From Anaerosomatales bacterium (lineage in GTDB: Bacteria; Actinomycetota; Coriobacteriia; Anaerosomatales; SLCP01), in the NCBI GenBank assembly GCA_029210645.1, contig JARGFT010000002.1, positions 104,016 to 168,015 on the forward strand: a stretch of DNA of 64,000 nucleotides. The letters are read 5' to 3'. The notes under the pieces were generated by a model that did not search any database, had not been told where the DNA came from, and saw only the letters and a program-made list of their open reading frames with translations. The position numbers were made by a program, and so were the translations under genes. Below are positions 17,228 to 25,705 of this stretch, one piece after another (within the stretch, counting starts at the first letter, position 1; each line of letters opens with the position of its first letter).

Positions 17228-17830
17228 ATGGACGAGCCGACCCCTGCCGGGCAAGTTGACGGCCAGAAGCGCTCCCTGCCGAAGCGAACCCTGCTCATCG
17301 TTCTGGCAGTAGTGGTGGCGATCGTGGCCGTGATTCCGCTGGTGGTCGCCTTCACCCCGAGAATCAACGCGCTGTGGCCATACGGGCGCCCCTATTACGA
17401 GAGCTGGGCACGTGACCGCCACCGCGCCACCGCCTCCACCTGCCTTCACTGCCACCTCGAGCCCGGCCTGCGCGGCATCGTCACCTACCCGATGACCTTC
17501 TGGGGCGGGCTGCTCAGTGATGCCTCGGGAGACGCGCTGGGGCTGCCGTCGACAGCGTTCCCGAGCGACCGGGCGTGCATGAGATCGGGCTGCCACACCA
17601 CCAATCGCCTCACTTCTCCCTCGGGTGATCTGCGAGTCGACCACGGTGCGCACGCCGAGGAAGGCATCCGCTGCATCACGTGCCATCCCGGTGCGGGGCA
17701 CGACGGAGCTGACGGCCGGTACATGCGACCTCCGATGGAGGCGTGCGCCGAGTGCCACCAGGACGAGATGGGCGACTGCCGCTACTGTCACGTCGGCAGA
17801 TCGCTCCCGACAGAACCGGGCACGCCGTGA
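17228..17830 (+). CDS. Membrane-anchored small multihaem cytochrome c (4-5 haems)
   Basis: 200 residues. N-terminal helix (TLLIVLAVVVAIVAVIPLVV), then CLHCH, a Cx4CH variant CMRSGCH, CITCH, CAECH and CRYCH. The segment SPSGDLRVDHGAHAEEG matches the shared core of the two preceding paralogues, so it looks like a shortened member of the same expansion, lacking the distal haem cluster. Its stop overlaps the GTG of the response regulator gene. Confidence 0.82.
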   Translation: MDEPTPAGQVDGQKRSLPKRTLLIVLAVVVAIVAVIPLVVAFTPRINALWPYGRPYYESWARDRHRATASTCLHCHLEPGLRGIVTYPMTFWGGLLSDASGDALGLPSTAFPSDRACMRSGCHTTNRLTSPSGDLRVDHGAHAEEGIRCITCHPGAGHDGADGRYMRPPMEACAECHQDEMGDCRYCHVGRSLPTEPGTP

Positions 17831-18504
17831 AACGCATCCTGGTCGTCGACGATGAGGAGTCCATCCTCAAAGTCGTGTCCTACGCGCTCTCCCAGGCCGG
17901 CTACGAGGTCCACACCGCAAGTGACGCGGCCGGTGCCGAGATGATGTTCGAGGAGATACGCCCTGACCTCGTCGTGCTCGACCTCATGTTGCCCGGCAAG
18001 TCCGGTCTCGACGTTGCGCGCGACCTGCGCACCCACTCCGACACCCCGATCCTGATGCTGTCGGCCCGTGGCGACGAGGTCGACCGCGTGCTCGGTCTGG
18101 AGTTCGGTGCCGACGACTACGTCACCAAGCCGTTCTCCCCGCGCGAGCTGGTCAGCCGCGTGAAAGCGATCCTGCGGCGGACGGAGGGTTCCCACGAGAA
18201 GGCGCTCATCCGAGTGGGCGAGCTCGAGATCGACACGCGGGCCCGCCAGGTGAAGCTCTCCGGCGTGCCGATCCACCTCACGAGCTCGGAGTACGGGATC
18301 CTCCTCCACCTCGCCCGGGAACCCGGCACCGCGTACTCGCGTCAGGCGATCCTCTCGGCGCTCTGGGACGAGTCGCCCGTAGGTGACGAGCGCGCCGTCG
18401 ATGTCCACATCCACAACATCCGTGAGAAGCTCGAGGCCGACCCGAAGAACCCTTCCTGCATCCTTACTGTTCGAGGATACGGGTACCGTCTGAGGGAGCC
18501 GTAA
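17827..18504 (+). CDS. OmpR/PhoB-family response regulator
   Basis: 225 residues, GTG start overlapping the cytochrome stop. The receiver domain (residues 1-120) has the acidic pair in VVDDEES, phospho-acceptor Asp in LVVLDLMLPGKSG, the Ser switch in MLSARG and the conserved Lys in YVTKPFSPRE. A winged-helix DNA-binding domain follows, ending with the typical HIHNIREKLE and TVRGYGYRL. Coupled to the sensor kinase gene four bases downstream. Position in the operon suggests that it controls this electron-transfer locus. Confidence 0.93.
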   Translation: MKRILVVDDEESILKVVSYALSQAGYEVHTASDAAGAEMMFEEIRPDLVVLDLMLPGKSGLDVARDLRTHSDTPILMLSARGDEVDRVLGLEFGADDYVTKPFSPRELVSRVKAILRRTEGSHEKALIRVGELEIDTRARQVKLSGVPIHLTSSEYGILLHLAREPGTAYSRQAILSALWDESPVGDERAVDVHIHNIREKLEADPKNPSCILTVRGYGYRLREP

Positions 18505-18508
18505 GGCG

Positions 18509-20269
18509 ATGCCCCGGCGCAAGGCGTCGATCAGGTTCTGGCAGACCGCGCTCTTTGTGGTCGTCATCGTGGTCGCCATGCTCATCCTGTCCGGGTCGCT
18601 CTCGGCGGGTCTGCAGGTCACGCTCACCGAGATGGGCAAGGCCAACGAGGTGCGCAACGCCTCGGCACTCGCACGCAGGCTCGAGCCCGACTTCCCGGTG
18701 ACTCCCGAGAGCCGTGAGCACATGCGCTCGGTACTCGTCGAGTACCGGAGCATCTACGGCGCGGGCATCTGGGTCTACGACCGCAGTCGCACGCTCATCG
18801 AGTCCTCATACGACGTGGCTCCGCCGGATGCCGCGCTTGAGACCGCGCGGGACACCGCGCTCAACGAGAACGCCCCCCATGCGGACATGGATCTGCGACC
18901 GAACGGCTGGGTCATCGCCGGCAGAGCCGTACTCGACGCATCCGGATTCAGAGAGGGGGTAGTCGTCACCGCGAGCTCGGTACACGACTCGCTGCGCATC
19001 CTCGATGCAGTCCGTGACCGCCTCTGGGTCACCTTCTGGATCTCGCTGGTCGTAGCCGGCCTGCTCGGCTTCGGGTTCGCCGACCTCATACGGCGGCGCA
19101 TCGACGGGATGCTCGGGGCAGCCGCTGCGATCGCGGAGGGTGACTTCGAGCAACGGGTGCCCACCGGGCTGATCCCCGACGAGGTCCAGGACCTTGCACT
19201 CTCGTACAACCGCATGGCGGTCAAACTCGGTGAGGCGTTCGGCGCAATCGAGGAGAGCCACCGACAGATCGCGGCCGTGGTCAATTCGATGACCGAAGGA
19301 GTTGTCGCCTTCGACTCGGCGGGCACGATCAGGGTCGTCAACCCCGAAGCCGCGCACCTGTTGGACCTCGGCGAGCGTGACGTACTCGGGCTGTCTGCGG
19401 ACGCGGTCGTGAGCGCCGAGGACGTGCTCGACGTGGTCCGAGCGGGGCTCGGGGGGCAGAGCGTTGCCCGCATCGTGCAGCTCGACCAGCTCACCGTGTT
19501 GCTGAACTGCACAACCCTGTTCGGTGCCGAGGACGAGGTCGATGGAGCGGTGCTCCTCCTGTCCGACGTGACAGAGCAGCGCCGCATCGAGGCCGCGCAG
19601 CGCCGGTTCGTCGCCGATGCGAGCCACGAGATGCGCACGCCGATCGCCGCACTCAAGGGGATGCTCGAGTTGTTGGCCGACGGGGCGAAGGAGGACCCCG
19701 AGGTGCGCAACGACTTCATCGCGACGATGCAGATCGAGACCGACCGGCTCGGCCGGCTCGTGATGGACCTGCTGACGCTCGCACAACTCGACGCCGGGAG
19801 CCTGAAACTCGCGCAGGAACCGCAGTGGGTGACCGATCTGCTCGGCGATGTAGCGCGGGTGATGCATACGCTGGCCGAGCAGGCCGAGGTGACCCTCGCG
19901 GTGGAACCGCCCGGTGAAGACGTGCAGGTGCTTGCCGACCGCGACCGCGTGGTGCAGGTACTGTTGAGCTTCACCGACAACGCGCTGAAGCACTCGGCGG
20001 CCGGTGCGGCCGTGCACCTGCGCGCACGGCGGACGGGCGATCGCGTGACGCTCGAGGTCGCCGACGAGGGTCCAGGAATCGCAACCGATCAGCTCGCGCG
20101 GGTCTTCGAGCGCTTCTACCGCGCGGATGCCGCTCGGCCGGGCAAGGGAGGCACCGGACTCGGGCTCGCGATCGCGAAGGAGATCGTGGAAGCCCACGGC
20201 TCGCACATCGAGGTCCACTCCGTTCCGGGCGAGGGGACGGCGTTCGGTTTCGAACTGCCGATCGCGTAG
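18509..20269 (+). CDS. Transmembrane sensor histidine kinase (HAMP-PAS-HisKA-HATPase)
   Basis: 586 residues. A first helix near residue 15 and a second near 175 (WISLVVAGLLGFGFADLI) bracket an extracytoplasmic sensor of about 130 residues. A HAMP linker, a PAS domain (NSMTEGVVAFDSAGTIRVV) and the phospho-acceptor His in DASHEMRTPIAALKG follow. The ATPase domain has the N box (FTDNALKHS), G1 (DEGPGI) and G2 (GTGLGLAIAKEI). It pairs with the regulator just upstream. The signal is unknown; redox state or an extracellular electron acceptor is a reasonable inference from context. Confidence 0.92.
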   Translation: MPRRKASIRFWQTALFVVVIVVAMLILSGSLSAGLQVTLTEMGKANEVRNASALARRLEPDFPVTPESREHMRSVLVEYRSIYGAGIWVYDRSRTLIESSYDVAPPDAALETARDTALNENAPHADMDLRPNGWVIAGRAVLDASGFREGVVVTASSVHDSLRILDAVRDRLWVTFWISLVVAGLLGFGFADLIRRRIDGMLGAAAAIAEGDFEQRVPTGLIPDEVQDLALSYNRMAVKLGEAFGAIEESHRQIAAVVNSMTEGVVAFDSAGTIRVVNPEAAHLLDLGERDVLGLSADAVVSAEDVLDVVRAGLGGQSVARIVQLDQLTVLLNCTTLFGAEDEVDGAVLLLSDVTEQRRIEAAQRRFVADASHEMRTPIAALKGMLELLADGAKEDPEVRNDFIATMQIETDRLGRLVMDLLTLAQLDAGSLKLAQEPQWVTDLLGDVARVMHTLAEQAEVTLAVEPPGEDVQVLADRDRVVQVLLSFTDNALKHSAAGAAVHLRARRTGDRVTLEVADEGPGIATDQLARVFERFYRADAARPGKGGTGLGLAIAKEIVEAHGSHIEVHSVPGEGTAFGFELPIA

Positions 20270-20416
20270 GGCGTGCCCCCACCTGGCGGTCGGGGACGCT
20301 CACACAACCCTAACAAGACCGCAACCGTGCCCGAACCCGCCGACTGCCGTGCGCGGACATACTCTCCCTAGGTTCACCAAGCCATCTTGGCCCGAATCAC
20401 TTGGAGGTAGAAGATC

Positions 20417-20986
20417 ATGTCCATCATCCTGGCGGGGGCACTCATACTCGTTGGACTCGTCGGTGCGGCGCTCGCAATCGTGGCGGTACCTGCGCTGTTC
20501 GGCGCTATGGCCTACGACCTGGTGACTTCACGCGAGGTCTCCGTGGCCAAGGTGGCCGATACCCGGCTTCGCATCGCGACCAAGCGCACCGTCGCCCGTG
20601 GATTCGTCATCGGCGGCGGTCTCTTCTGGTCGGTGGCGAGCTTCGCCGGACTGTACGTCTTCCAGGAGAGCGGCCTGCAGTACGCGCTCATGGCGGCCTT
20701 CATCCCGCTCGTCGCGATCGCGGCGACGCTGATCATCGGCTGGTACTACGAGCGCCTGGTAGCCGCACTTCTCGTCCTCACATCGATGGGTATCGTAGCC
20801 TGGGGTGTTATCTACCAGTTCGAAGCGGGCGTCTGGGGCATCATGACAGTCTTCCTGATCGGCCCGCTGCTGACCGCAGCCACACTGTTCTGGCTGGCCC
20901 GCAGGGACCAGGACGCGCTGGAGCTCGCGCTCTCGCTGCAGCCCGAGTTCTCTCAGGTCGCGGTGGCACAGAGCAGCAGCAACTAG
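20417..20986 (+). CDS. Integral membrane protein, unknown
   Basis: 189 residues with five or six hydrophobic helices, beginning with a long one (IILAGALILVGLVGAALAIVAVPALFGAM). A clear ribosome-binding site (CTTGGAGG) precedes the ATG. No polar catalytic motif, cysteine pair or transporter signature is visible, and I do not recognise the family. It is a single-gene unit between the kinase gene and a bidirectional terminator. The 147 bases upstream hold only a CCAAG/CTTGG hairpin. Confidence 0.7.
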   Translation: MSIILAGALILVGLVGAALAIVAVPALFGAMAYDLVTSREVSVAKVADTRLRIATKRTVARGFVIGGGLFWSVASFAGLYVFQESGLQYALMAAFIPLVAIAATLIIGWYYERLVAALLVLTSMGIVAWGVIYQFEAGVWGIMTVFLIGPLLTAATLFWLARRDQDALELALSLQPEFSQVAVAQSSSN

Positions 20987-21014
20987 GACTCCGCGCACGA
21001 CAGAGGGACGAACC

Positions 21015-21040
21015 GAGGGGCCGGCGAATGCCGGCTCCTC
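21015..21040. terminator. Bidirectional terminator between convergent genes
   Basis: Perfect 11-base-pair stem (one G-U) of GAGGGGCCGGC with GCCGGCTCCTC around a GAAT loop, placed between the membrane protein gene (ends 20986) and rsgA (ends 21070), which converge. Confidence 0.8.
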
Positions 21041-21069
21041 GTCATGTCCGTAGGAGTCGGGGTACCTGC

Positions 21070-22194
21070 CTAGCGTCCGTGCTCCTTGTGGTACCGCTTG
21101 ATCTCGCGGCTGAGCAGCCGGTCCGCCCTCGACCTCTCCGCGCGCGCCCGCGCGTCCTGCTTCTCGACAAGCCGATCGAGCTCCTCCTTGAGCCGCAGGT
21201 AGCTCTCGAGTCGCCGCTCGGGAATCTCCCCCGCCTCCACTGCCACGAGCACGGCGCACCCGGGCTCACGGGAGTGCGTGCAGTCGGCGAACCGACACCC
21301 GGCCGCCAGCTCCTCGATGTCGGGAAACGCCGAGGCCATCCCCTCCTCGGCATCCCAGAGCGCAAGCGCGCGCATGCCGGGCGTGTCGATGAGGATCCCG
21401 CCCTCGGGCAGGAAGAACATCTCGCGCGCAACCGTGGTGTGGCGACCCTTGCCGTCCGTCTCGCGCACCTCGGCAGTCGCCTGAACGTCGGCACCGACGA
21501 GGGCGTTGAGCAGTGTCGACTTGCCCACGCCTGACGCCCCGAAGAAGGCGACTGTCTGGTCCGCCTCGATGGCGTCATGCAGTTCGTGCACACCCTGCCC
21601 GGTCACCGCGCTGGTGAGGTGGATGTCGACGCCGAGCGCGACGGCTGCCACTTCGTCTCGCAGCGCCTCGGCATCGGGGCAAAGGTCGACCTTGGTGAGC
21701 ACGACCGCGGGCACCGCACCACTCTCCCATGCGAGCACGAGCTCCCGCTCCAGACGCGAGAGGTTGGGGCCGTTGGGCGCGAGCGCCTGGACGACGAAGA
21801 CCGTATCGATGTTGGCCGCCATCACCTGGCCGATCGCCTGCTCGCCAGGGTCTTTGCGCGTGAACGCCGACTTCCGGGGCAGGATGGCCTCGACGATCGT
21901 GACATCGTGCCCCTCCGGGCGGGCGAGCGCCACCCAGTCGCCGACCGCGATGGGACCGTCAGCCGTTTCTCGAAGGTGGGCGGCAGGCTCGGCCCGCACC
22001 GGGCCCTCCTCGGTAAGCACGAGCGGCAACCCGCGATCGACCCGGCTCACCCTGCCGGGCACGAAGCCCTTCTCGGCAAGCGGCGCGAAGACCGCTTGGA
22101 AGCGCTCGGTGAAGCCGAGGGTCGCGAGGTTGCGCGGCAGTTCACCGCGATCCGCGTCCCCGGGGACGTCTCGGTGTGTGGTGTCTGTGGGCAC
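21070..22194 (-). CDS. rsgA: Ribosome small-subunit-dependent GTPase A
   Basis: 374 residues. An N-terminal OB-fold is followed by a circularly permuted GTPase: the G4 motif (LTKVD) and G5-like region precede the P-loop GASGVGKSTLLNAL, with the switch (GKGRHTT) and DTPGM after it. A C-terminal zinc knuckle CRFADCTHSREPGC closes the domain, and a basic tail follows. RsgA helps late 30S ribosomal subunit maturation and senses GTP. It stands alone between a terminator and the met genes. Confidence 0.95.
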   Translation of the reverse strand: MPTDTTHRDVPGDADRGELPRNLATLGFTERFQAVFAPLAEKGFVPGRVSRVDRGLPLVLTEEGPVRAEPAAHLRETADGPIAVGDWVALARPEGHDVTIVEAILPRKSAFTRKDPGEQAIGQVMAANIDTVFVVQALAPNGPNLSRLERELVLAWESGAVPAVVLTKVDLCPDAEALRDEVAAVALGVDIHLTSAVTGQGVHELHDAIEADQTVAFFGASGVGKSTLLNALVGADVQATAEVRETDGKGRHTTVAREMFFLPEGGILIDTPGMRALALWDAEEGMASAFPDIEELAAGCRFADCTHSREPGCAVLVAVEAGEIPERRLESYLRLKEELDRLVEKQDARARAERSRADRLLSREIKRYHKEHGR

Positions 22195-22233
22195 ATCGAA
22201 TAGGATACCCCGCCGGAAGCAGGAACGTGCGCC

Positions 22234-22866
22234 CTACGCGCCCCTGACGTGCGCCCGCCTCACGAGCGCGACCGCCGTGTCAGCGAGCAGGTTCGGCCAG
22301 AGGTGGACTCGCCGGATCTGGCCGGCCCACTCCCGGGTGACGAGCGAGACCTCGCGCTCGATCGCGCCGCCGTTGGTCGCCACGAAGTCCCTGAAGTCCG
22401 TGACGGTCGTGTGGTGGATGTTGGGCGTGTCGTACCAGCTGAACGGGATGGAACGCGATACGGGCATCCGACCGCGGAGAGCGAGATAGCCGCGCACCCG
22501 CCAGTGGCCGAAGTTCGGGAAGGTCACCACGCCGCGCTGCCCCACCCGCAGCATCTCGCCGAGGACGAACGCCGGGCGCCGCACGACCTGCAGGGTCTGT
22601 GAGAGCACCACGTAGTCGAAGGAACCGTCGGCGTAGCCGGTGAGGCCCGCGTCGAGGTCGGCCTGCACCACGGACAGGCCACGGCCCAGCGCGCTGGCGA
22701 TATCCTCCGGACTCAGGTCGATCCCGCGGACGGTGCACCCCTTCTCATCACGCAGGTGCGCCATGAGCGACCCGTCGCCGCAGCCCAGGTCGAGTACCCG
22801 GCTCCCCGCCGGGACCAACTCCGTGACGAGCCTCAGGTCCGCGCGCAGCAGGTCCGCCATAGTCAT
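22234..22866 (-). CDS. metW: MetW methyltransferase-like partner of homoserine acetyltransferase
   Basis: 210 residues, class I methyltransferase fold. The SAM-binding motif is VLDLGCGDGSL near residue 24, followed by VRGIDLS. The later PNFGHWRVRGYLALRGRMP and WYDTPNIHHTT are strong MetW signatures. MetW forms a complex with MetX in many bacteria and supports methionine synthesis. Its start overlaps the metX stop (ATGA), the usual coupling for this pair. Confidence 0.93.
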   Translation of the reverse strand: MTMADLLRADLRLVTELVPAGSRVLDLGCGDGSLMAHLRDEKGCTVRGIDLSPEDIASALGRGLSVVQADLDAGLTGYADGSFDYVVLSQTLQVVRRPAFVLGEMLRVGQRGVVTFPNFGHWRVRGYLALRGRMPVSRSIPFSWYDTPNIHHTTVTDFRDFVATNGGAIEREVSLVTREWAGQIRRVHLWPNLLADTAVALVRRAHVRGA

Positions 22867-24035
22867 CGGAGTTCACCTCCCACCGGTGCGACGTCTTGCC
22901 CGGCACGCTCCCGCTCCTCGCTCACGATACGCGCGAGGAACGGCTCGAGATACTGCCGCTGCTGCTCGGCCTCGAGCAGGAAAGCATCGTGGCCGTACGG
23001 GCTTGGGACCTCGGCGAACGACACCTCGGCGTCTGCAGCCTTAAGCGCATCGACGAGTTCGCGCGCCTGGTAGGTCGGGAAGAGCCAGTCACTCGAGAAC
23101 GAGAGCACCAGGAAACGGGAGCGTAAGCCGGCCAGCGCCTCGGCCAGCGTGGCGTGGCCGGAGGAGAGATCGAAGTAGTCCATCGCCTTGGTCATGTAGA
23201 GGTAGGTGTTCGCATCGAAGCGCTCGACGAACTTTCGCCCCTGGTACGCGAGGTAGCTCTCCACCTCGAACTCGGTCACGAACTCGAAGGCGTGCTCGGC
23301 CCGCTCGCGCAGCCGCCGGCCGAACTTCTCGCGCATCGAGTCGTCGGACAGGTACGTGATGTGCCCGATCATCCGTGCGACCGCCAGCCCGTGGCGGGGC
23401 TGTCCCTGCTCGTAGTAGTCGCCCTCCATGAACGCCGAATCGCCGAGGATCGCCGTGCGGCCGACCTCGTTGAACGCGATGGACTGCGCCGCCAGGCGCC
23501 AGGTGGTCGCGATGGCCGCCACCGAGGCGACCCGGTCGGGATACCGCCGGGCCCACGCCAGTGCCTGCATGCCACCCATCGAACCGCCGGCCACGCACCC
23601 AAGCCGCCCGATGCCGAGGTGGTCGAGGAGCGCGGCCTGCGCATCCACCATGTCCTCGACAGTCACGAGCGGGAAGCGCAGGCCGTAGGGCGCGTTGGTC
23701 CCCGGATCGGCAGAGCCCGGGCCGGTGGTACCCGAACAGCCGCCGAGCACGTTGCTGCAGATGACGAAGTACTTCTCGGTGTCGATCGCCTTGCCCGGCC
23801 CGACCACCGGGTCCCACCACCCGGGACGCTCCTCGCCGAATCGGTCGGGCCCCGCCGCGACGTGCGCGTCACCCGAGAGCGCATGGCACACGAGGATCGC
23901 GTTAGCGCGCTCCGCATCGAGCTCGCCGAACGTCTCGTAGGCGATCTGGACGTGCTCGAGCCGGCGGCTCGACACAAGGTCGAGACCGCCGGCCAGTTCG
24001 AACACGTGCGGACCGGGGGCCGTCACCGGGCTCAC
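22863..24035 (-). CDS. metX: Homoserine O-acetyltransferase
   Basis: 390 residues, GTG start overlapping the metY stop. An alpha/beta hydrolase with nucleophile elbow GGSMGGMQALAWARRYPD, an early VCHALSGDAHV oxyanion segment, and late LVLSFSSDWLFP (Asp) and SPYGHDAFLLE (His) completing the triad. It transfers acetyl from acetyl-CoA to homoserine for direct sulfhydrylation. Some family members use succinyl-CoA; the specificity was not tested here. Middle gene of a metY-metX-metW operon. Confidence 0.94.
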   Translation of the reverse strand: MSPVTAPGPHVFELAGGLDLVSSRRLEHVQIAYETFGELDAERANAILVCHALSGDAHVAAGPDRFGEERPGWWDPVVGPGKAIDTEKYFVICSNVLGGCSGTTGPGSADPGTNAPYGLRFPLVTVEDMVDAQAALLDHLGIGRLGCVAGGSMGGMQALAWARRYPDRVASVAAIATTWRLAAQSIAFNEVGRTAILGDSAFMEGDYYEQGQPRHGLAVARMIGHITYLSDDSMREKFGRRLRERAEHAFEFVTEFEVESYLAYQGRKFVERFDANTYLYMTKAMDYFDLSSGHATLAEALAGLRSRFLVLSFSSDWLFPTYQARELVDALKAADAEVSFAEVPSPYGHDAFLLEAEQQRQYLEPFLARIVSEERERAGQDVAPVGGELR

Positions 24036-25333
24036 ACCAGCCCCAGCGCCTGGTCGAGATCGGCGATGATGTCGTCGATGTCCTCGACCCCCACGGAGAC
24101 CCGCACGAACTCCTCGGAGATGCCGGCACGCTTCAGCTCCTCGGCGCTGAGCTGGCTGTGCGTGGTCGACGCCGGGTGGATGATGAGCGACTTTGCGTCC
24201 CCGACGTTGGCGACGTGGCTGAGCAGCTTAACGCTGTCGATCAGCGTGCGGCCGGCCTGCTTGCCGCCCTTTACGCCGAAGACCACCACGCCGCCATAGC
24301 CGTTGGCCAGGTAGCGGTCCGCGTTGGCCTTCGTGGGGTGATCGTCCAGTCCCGGATAGGTCACCCACTCGACCTTGGGGTGCTCGGCGAGGTGGCGCGC
24401 GACCGCAAGGGCGTTGTCGGAGTGGCGCTGCACCCGCAGCGAGAGCGTCTCGACGCCGAGCAGGAACTGCTGCGCGTTGAAGGGCGAGAGCGACGTGCCG
24501 AGGTCGCGCAGGAGGTTGACGCGCGCCCGGATGGCGAAGGCTACGTTGCCAAGCCCGGGGAAGTCGCCGAACACGTCCCAGAACTTCAGGCCGTGGTAGC
24601 TCTCGTCCGGCTCGGTGTAGTACGGATGGCGTCCCCCGCCCCAGTCAAAGGTGCCGGCGTCCACCAGCACGCCGCCGATGCTGGTGCCGTGTCCGCCGAG
24701 CCACTTGGTGAGCGACTCCACCACGACAGCGGCACCGTGCTCGACGGGCCGGCAGAGATACGGAGTCGCAAACGTGTTGTCGACGAACAGCGGGATGTTG
24801 AGAGAGCGGCCTGCCTCGGCAAGTCCGGCAAGGTCCGGCACGTCGAGCCGCGGATTGCCGATGGTCTCGACGAACCACGCCTTGGTGGTGCTATCCGAGG
24901 CCGCGGCGAAGCCCTCGGTATCGGTGGTCTCCACGAAGCGCACCTCGATCCCGAGGCGCCTGAACGTGTGCAGGAAGATGTTCCAGGTGCCGCCGTAGAG
25001 AGACGTCGACGAAACGATCGAGTCGCCCGAGCCGGCTACGTTGAGCAGGCCGAGGACCTCTGCTGCGTGTCCGGACGACACTGCGAGCGCCGCGCTGCCA
25101 CCGTGCAGGCCGGCGATGCGCTGCTCGAGCACGTCGTTGGTGGGGTTCATGATGCGGGAGTAGATGTTGCCGAACTCGCGCAGGCCGAAGAGGTCGGCGG
25201 CGTGGTCGGTGTCGCGGAAATTGTACGCGACGGTCTGATAGATCGGCACTGCGCGGGAGCCGGTGGTGGGGTCGGGCTTGGCGCCGCCGTGAATGGCGAC
25301 GGTGTCGAATCGGGGTGCGACATGCTCGCTCAT
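24032..25333 (-). CDS. metY: O-acetylhomoserine sulfhydrylase
   Basis: 433 residues, Cys/Met metabolism PLP fold. The Schiff-base lysine is in VESLTKWLGGHGTS, preceded by LFVDNTFATPYLC. The N-terminal GFDT-type start is here FDTVAIHGGAKPDP with AVPIYQTVAYNF. MetY makes homocysteine directly from O-acetylhomoserine and sulfide, which suits a sulfidic anaerobe. First enzyme gene of the operon. It lies 49 bases downstream of a short ORF packed with Met codons, which is the likely attenuation leader. Confidence 0.95.
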   Translation of the reverse strand: MSEHVAPRFDTVAIHGGAKPDPTTGSRAVPIYQTVAYNFRDTDHAADLFGLREFGNIYSRIMNPTNDVLEQRIAGLHGGSAALAVSSGHAAEVLGLLNVAGSGDSIVSSTSLYGGTWNIFLHTFRRLGIEVRFVETTDTEGFAAASDSTTKAWFVETIGNPRLDVPDLAGLAEAGRSLNIPLFVDNTFATPYLCRPVEHGAAVVVESLTKWLGGHGTSIGGVLVDAGTFDWGGGRHPYYTEPDESYHGLKFWDVFGDFPGLGNVAFAIRARVNLLRDLGTSLSPFNAQQFLLGVETLSLRVQRHSDNALAVARHLAEHPKVEWVTYPGLDDHPTKANADRYLANGYGGVVVFGVKGGKQAGRTLIDSVKLLSHVANVGDAKSLIIHPASTTHSQLSAEELKRAGISEEFVRVSVGVEDIDDIIADLDQALGLV

Positions 25334-25382
25334 GATTCTCTCGCTTTCCGTGTCGTGACACTTAAGGATAGATGTACCCGAC

Positions 25383-25493
25383 CTACGCGACGGCCGGGTG
25401 GCCGAGGCGCCCGGAACCCTCGCATGCGCGAGAAGACCCGGGCTGGGTCATCATCATGTCCATCATCATCACGAACGCGGTAAAGCGGACCAT
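25383..25493 (-). CDS. Methionine-rich leader peptide of the metYXW operon
   Basis: 36 codons beginning MVRFTAFVMMMDMMMTQPG, so six of seven consecutive codons (9-15) are ATG. The stop is at 25385-25383, 49 bases before metY. AGGAGG lies about 16 bases before the ATG, a long spacing. Such a run of codons for the pathway's own product is the hallmark of ribosome-mediated attenuation (as in trp, his and leu leaders). Stalling at the Met run when charged Met-tRNA is scarce would change folding downstream. I see no SAM riboswitch in this leader. The length and sequence make chance unlikely. Confidence 0.75.
   Translation of the reverse strand: MVRFTAFVMMMDMMMTQPGSSRACEGSGRLGHPAVA
25391..25442 (-). 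promoter_or_regulatory. Hairpins of the metYXW attenuation region
   Basis: Two hairpins follow the Met run on the minus strand. One has outer arms CCCGG/CCGGG and inner CTCGC-GCAT-GCGAG (25442-25410). The second is CGGCC-ACCC-GGCCG (25404-25391), overlapping the end of the leader ORF. A ribosome stalled at codons 9-15 would sit directly before the first. There is no U-tract, so control may act on metY translation or through Rho rather than an intrinsic terminator. Confidence 0.45.
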
Positions 25494-25705
25494 GGTAGCT
25501 GCTGTCGCACCTCCTCTCGCTGAACCGGGGCGGCCCCCGCCGAGTCTCTCAGCGCTGCCGCCTGCCAGGTAGTGCCGACCATAGTGGACTGCGTCGCCCG
25601 CGCCCGTCAAGCCCGGTACCCGCACCGAAACGGTGCGCTTCCTGCGCGCCTCGGCGCTGCTATACACTCTGCAGGTACCACCGAGCCACTCGAAGGGAGC
25701 GTCAC

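Noticed and set aside
25334-25600. A SAM riboswitch before metY
   Set aside because: None of the SAM-I, SAM-II or SAM-IV core motifs could be found on the minus strand; the Met-codon leader explains the region better.
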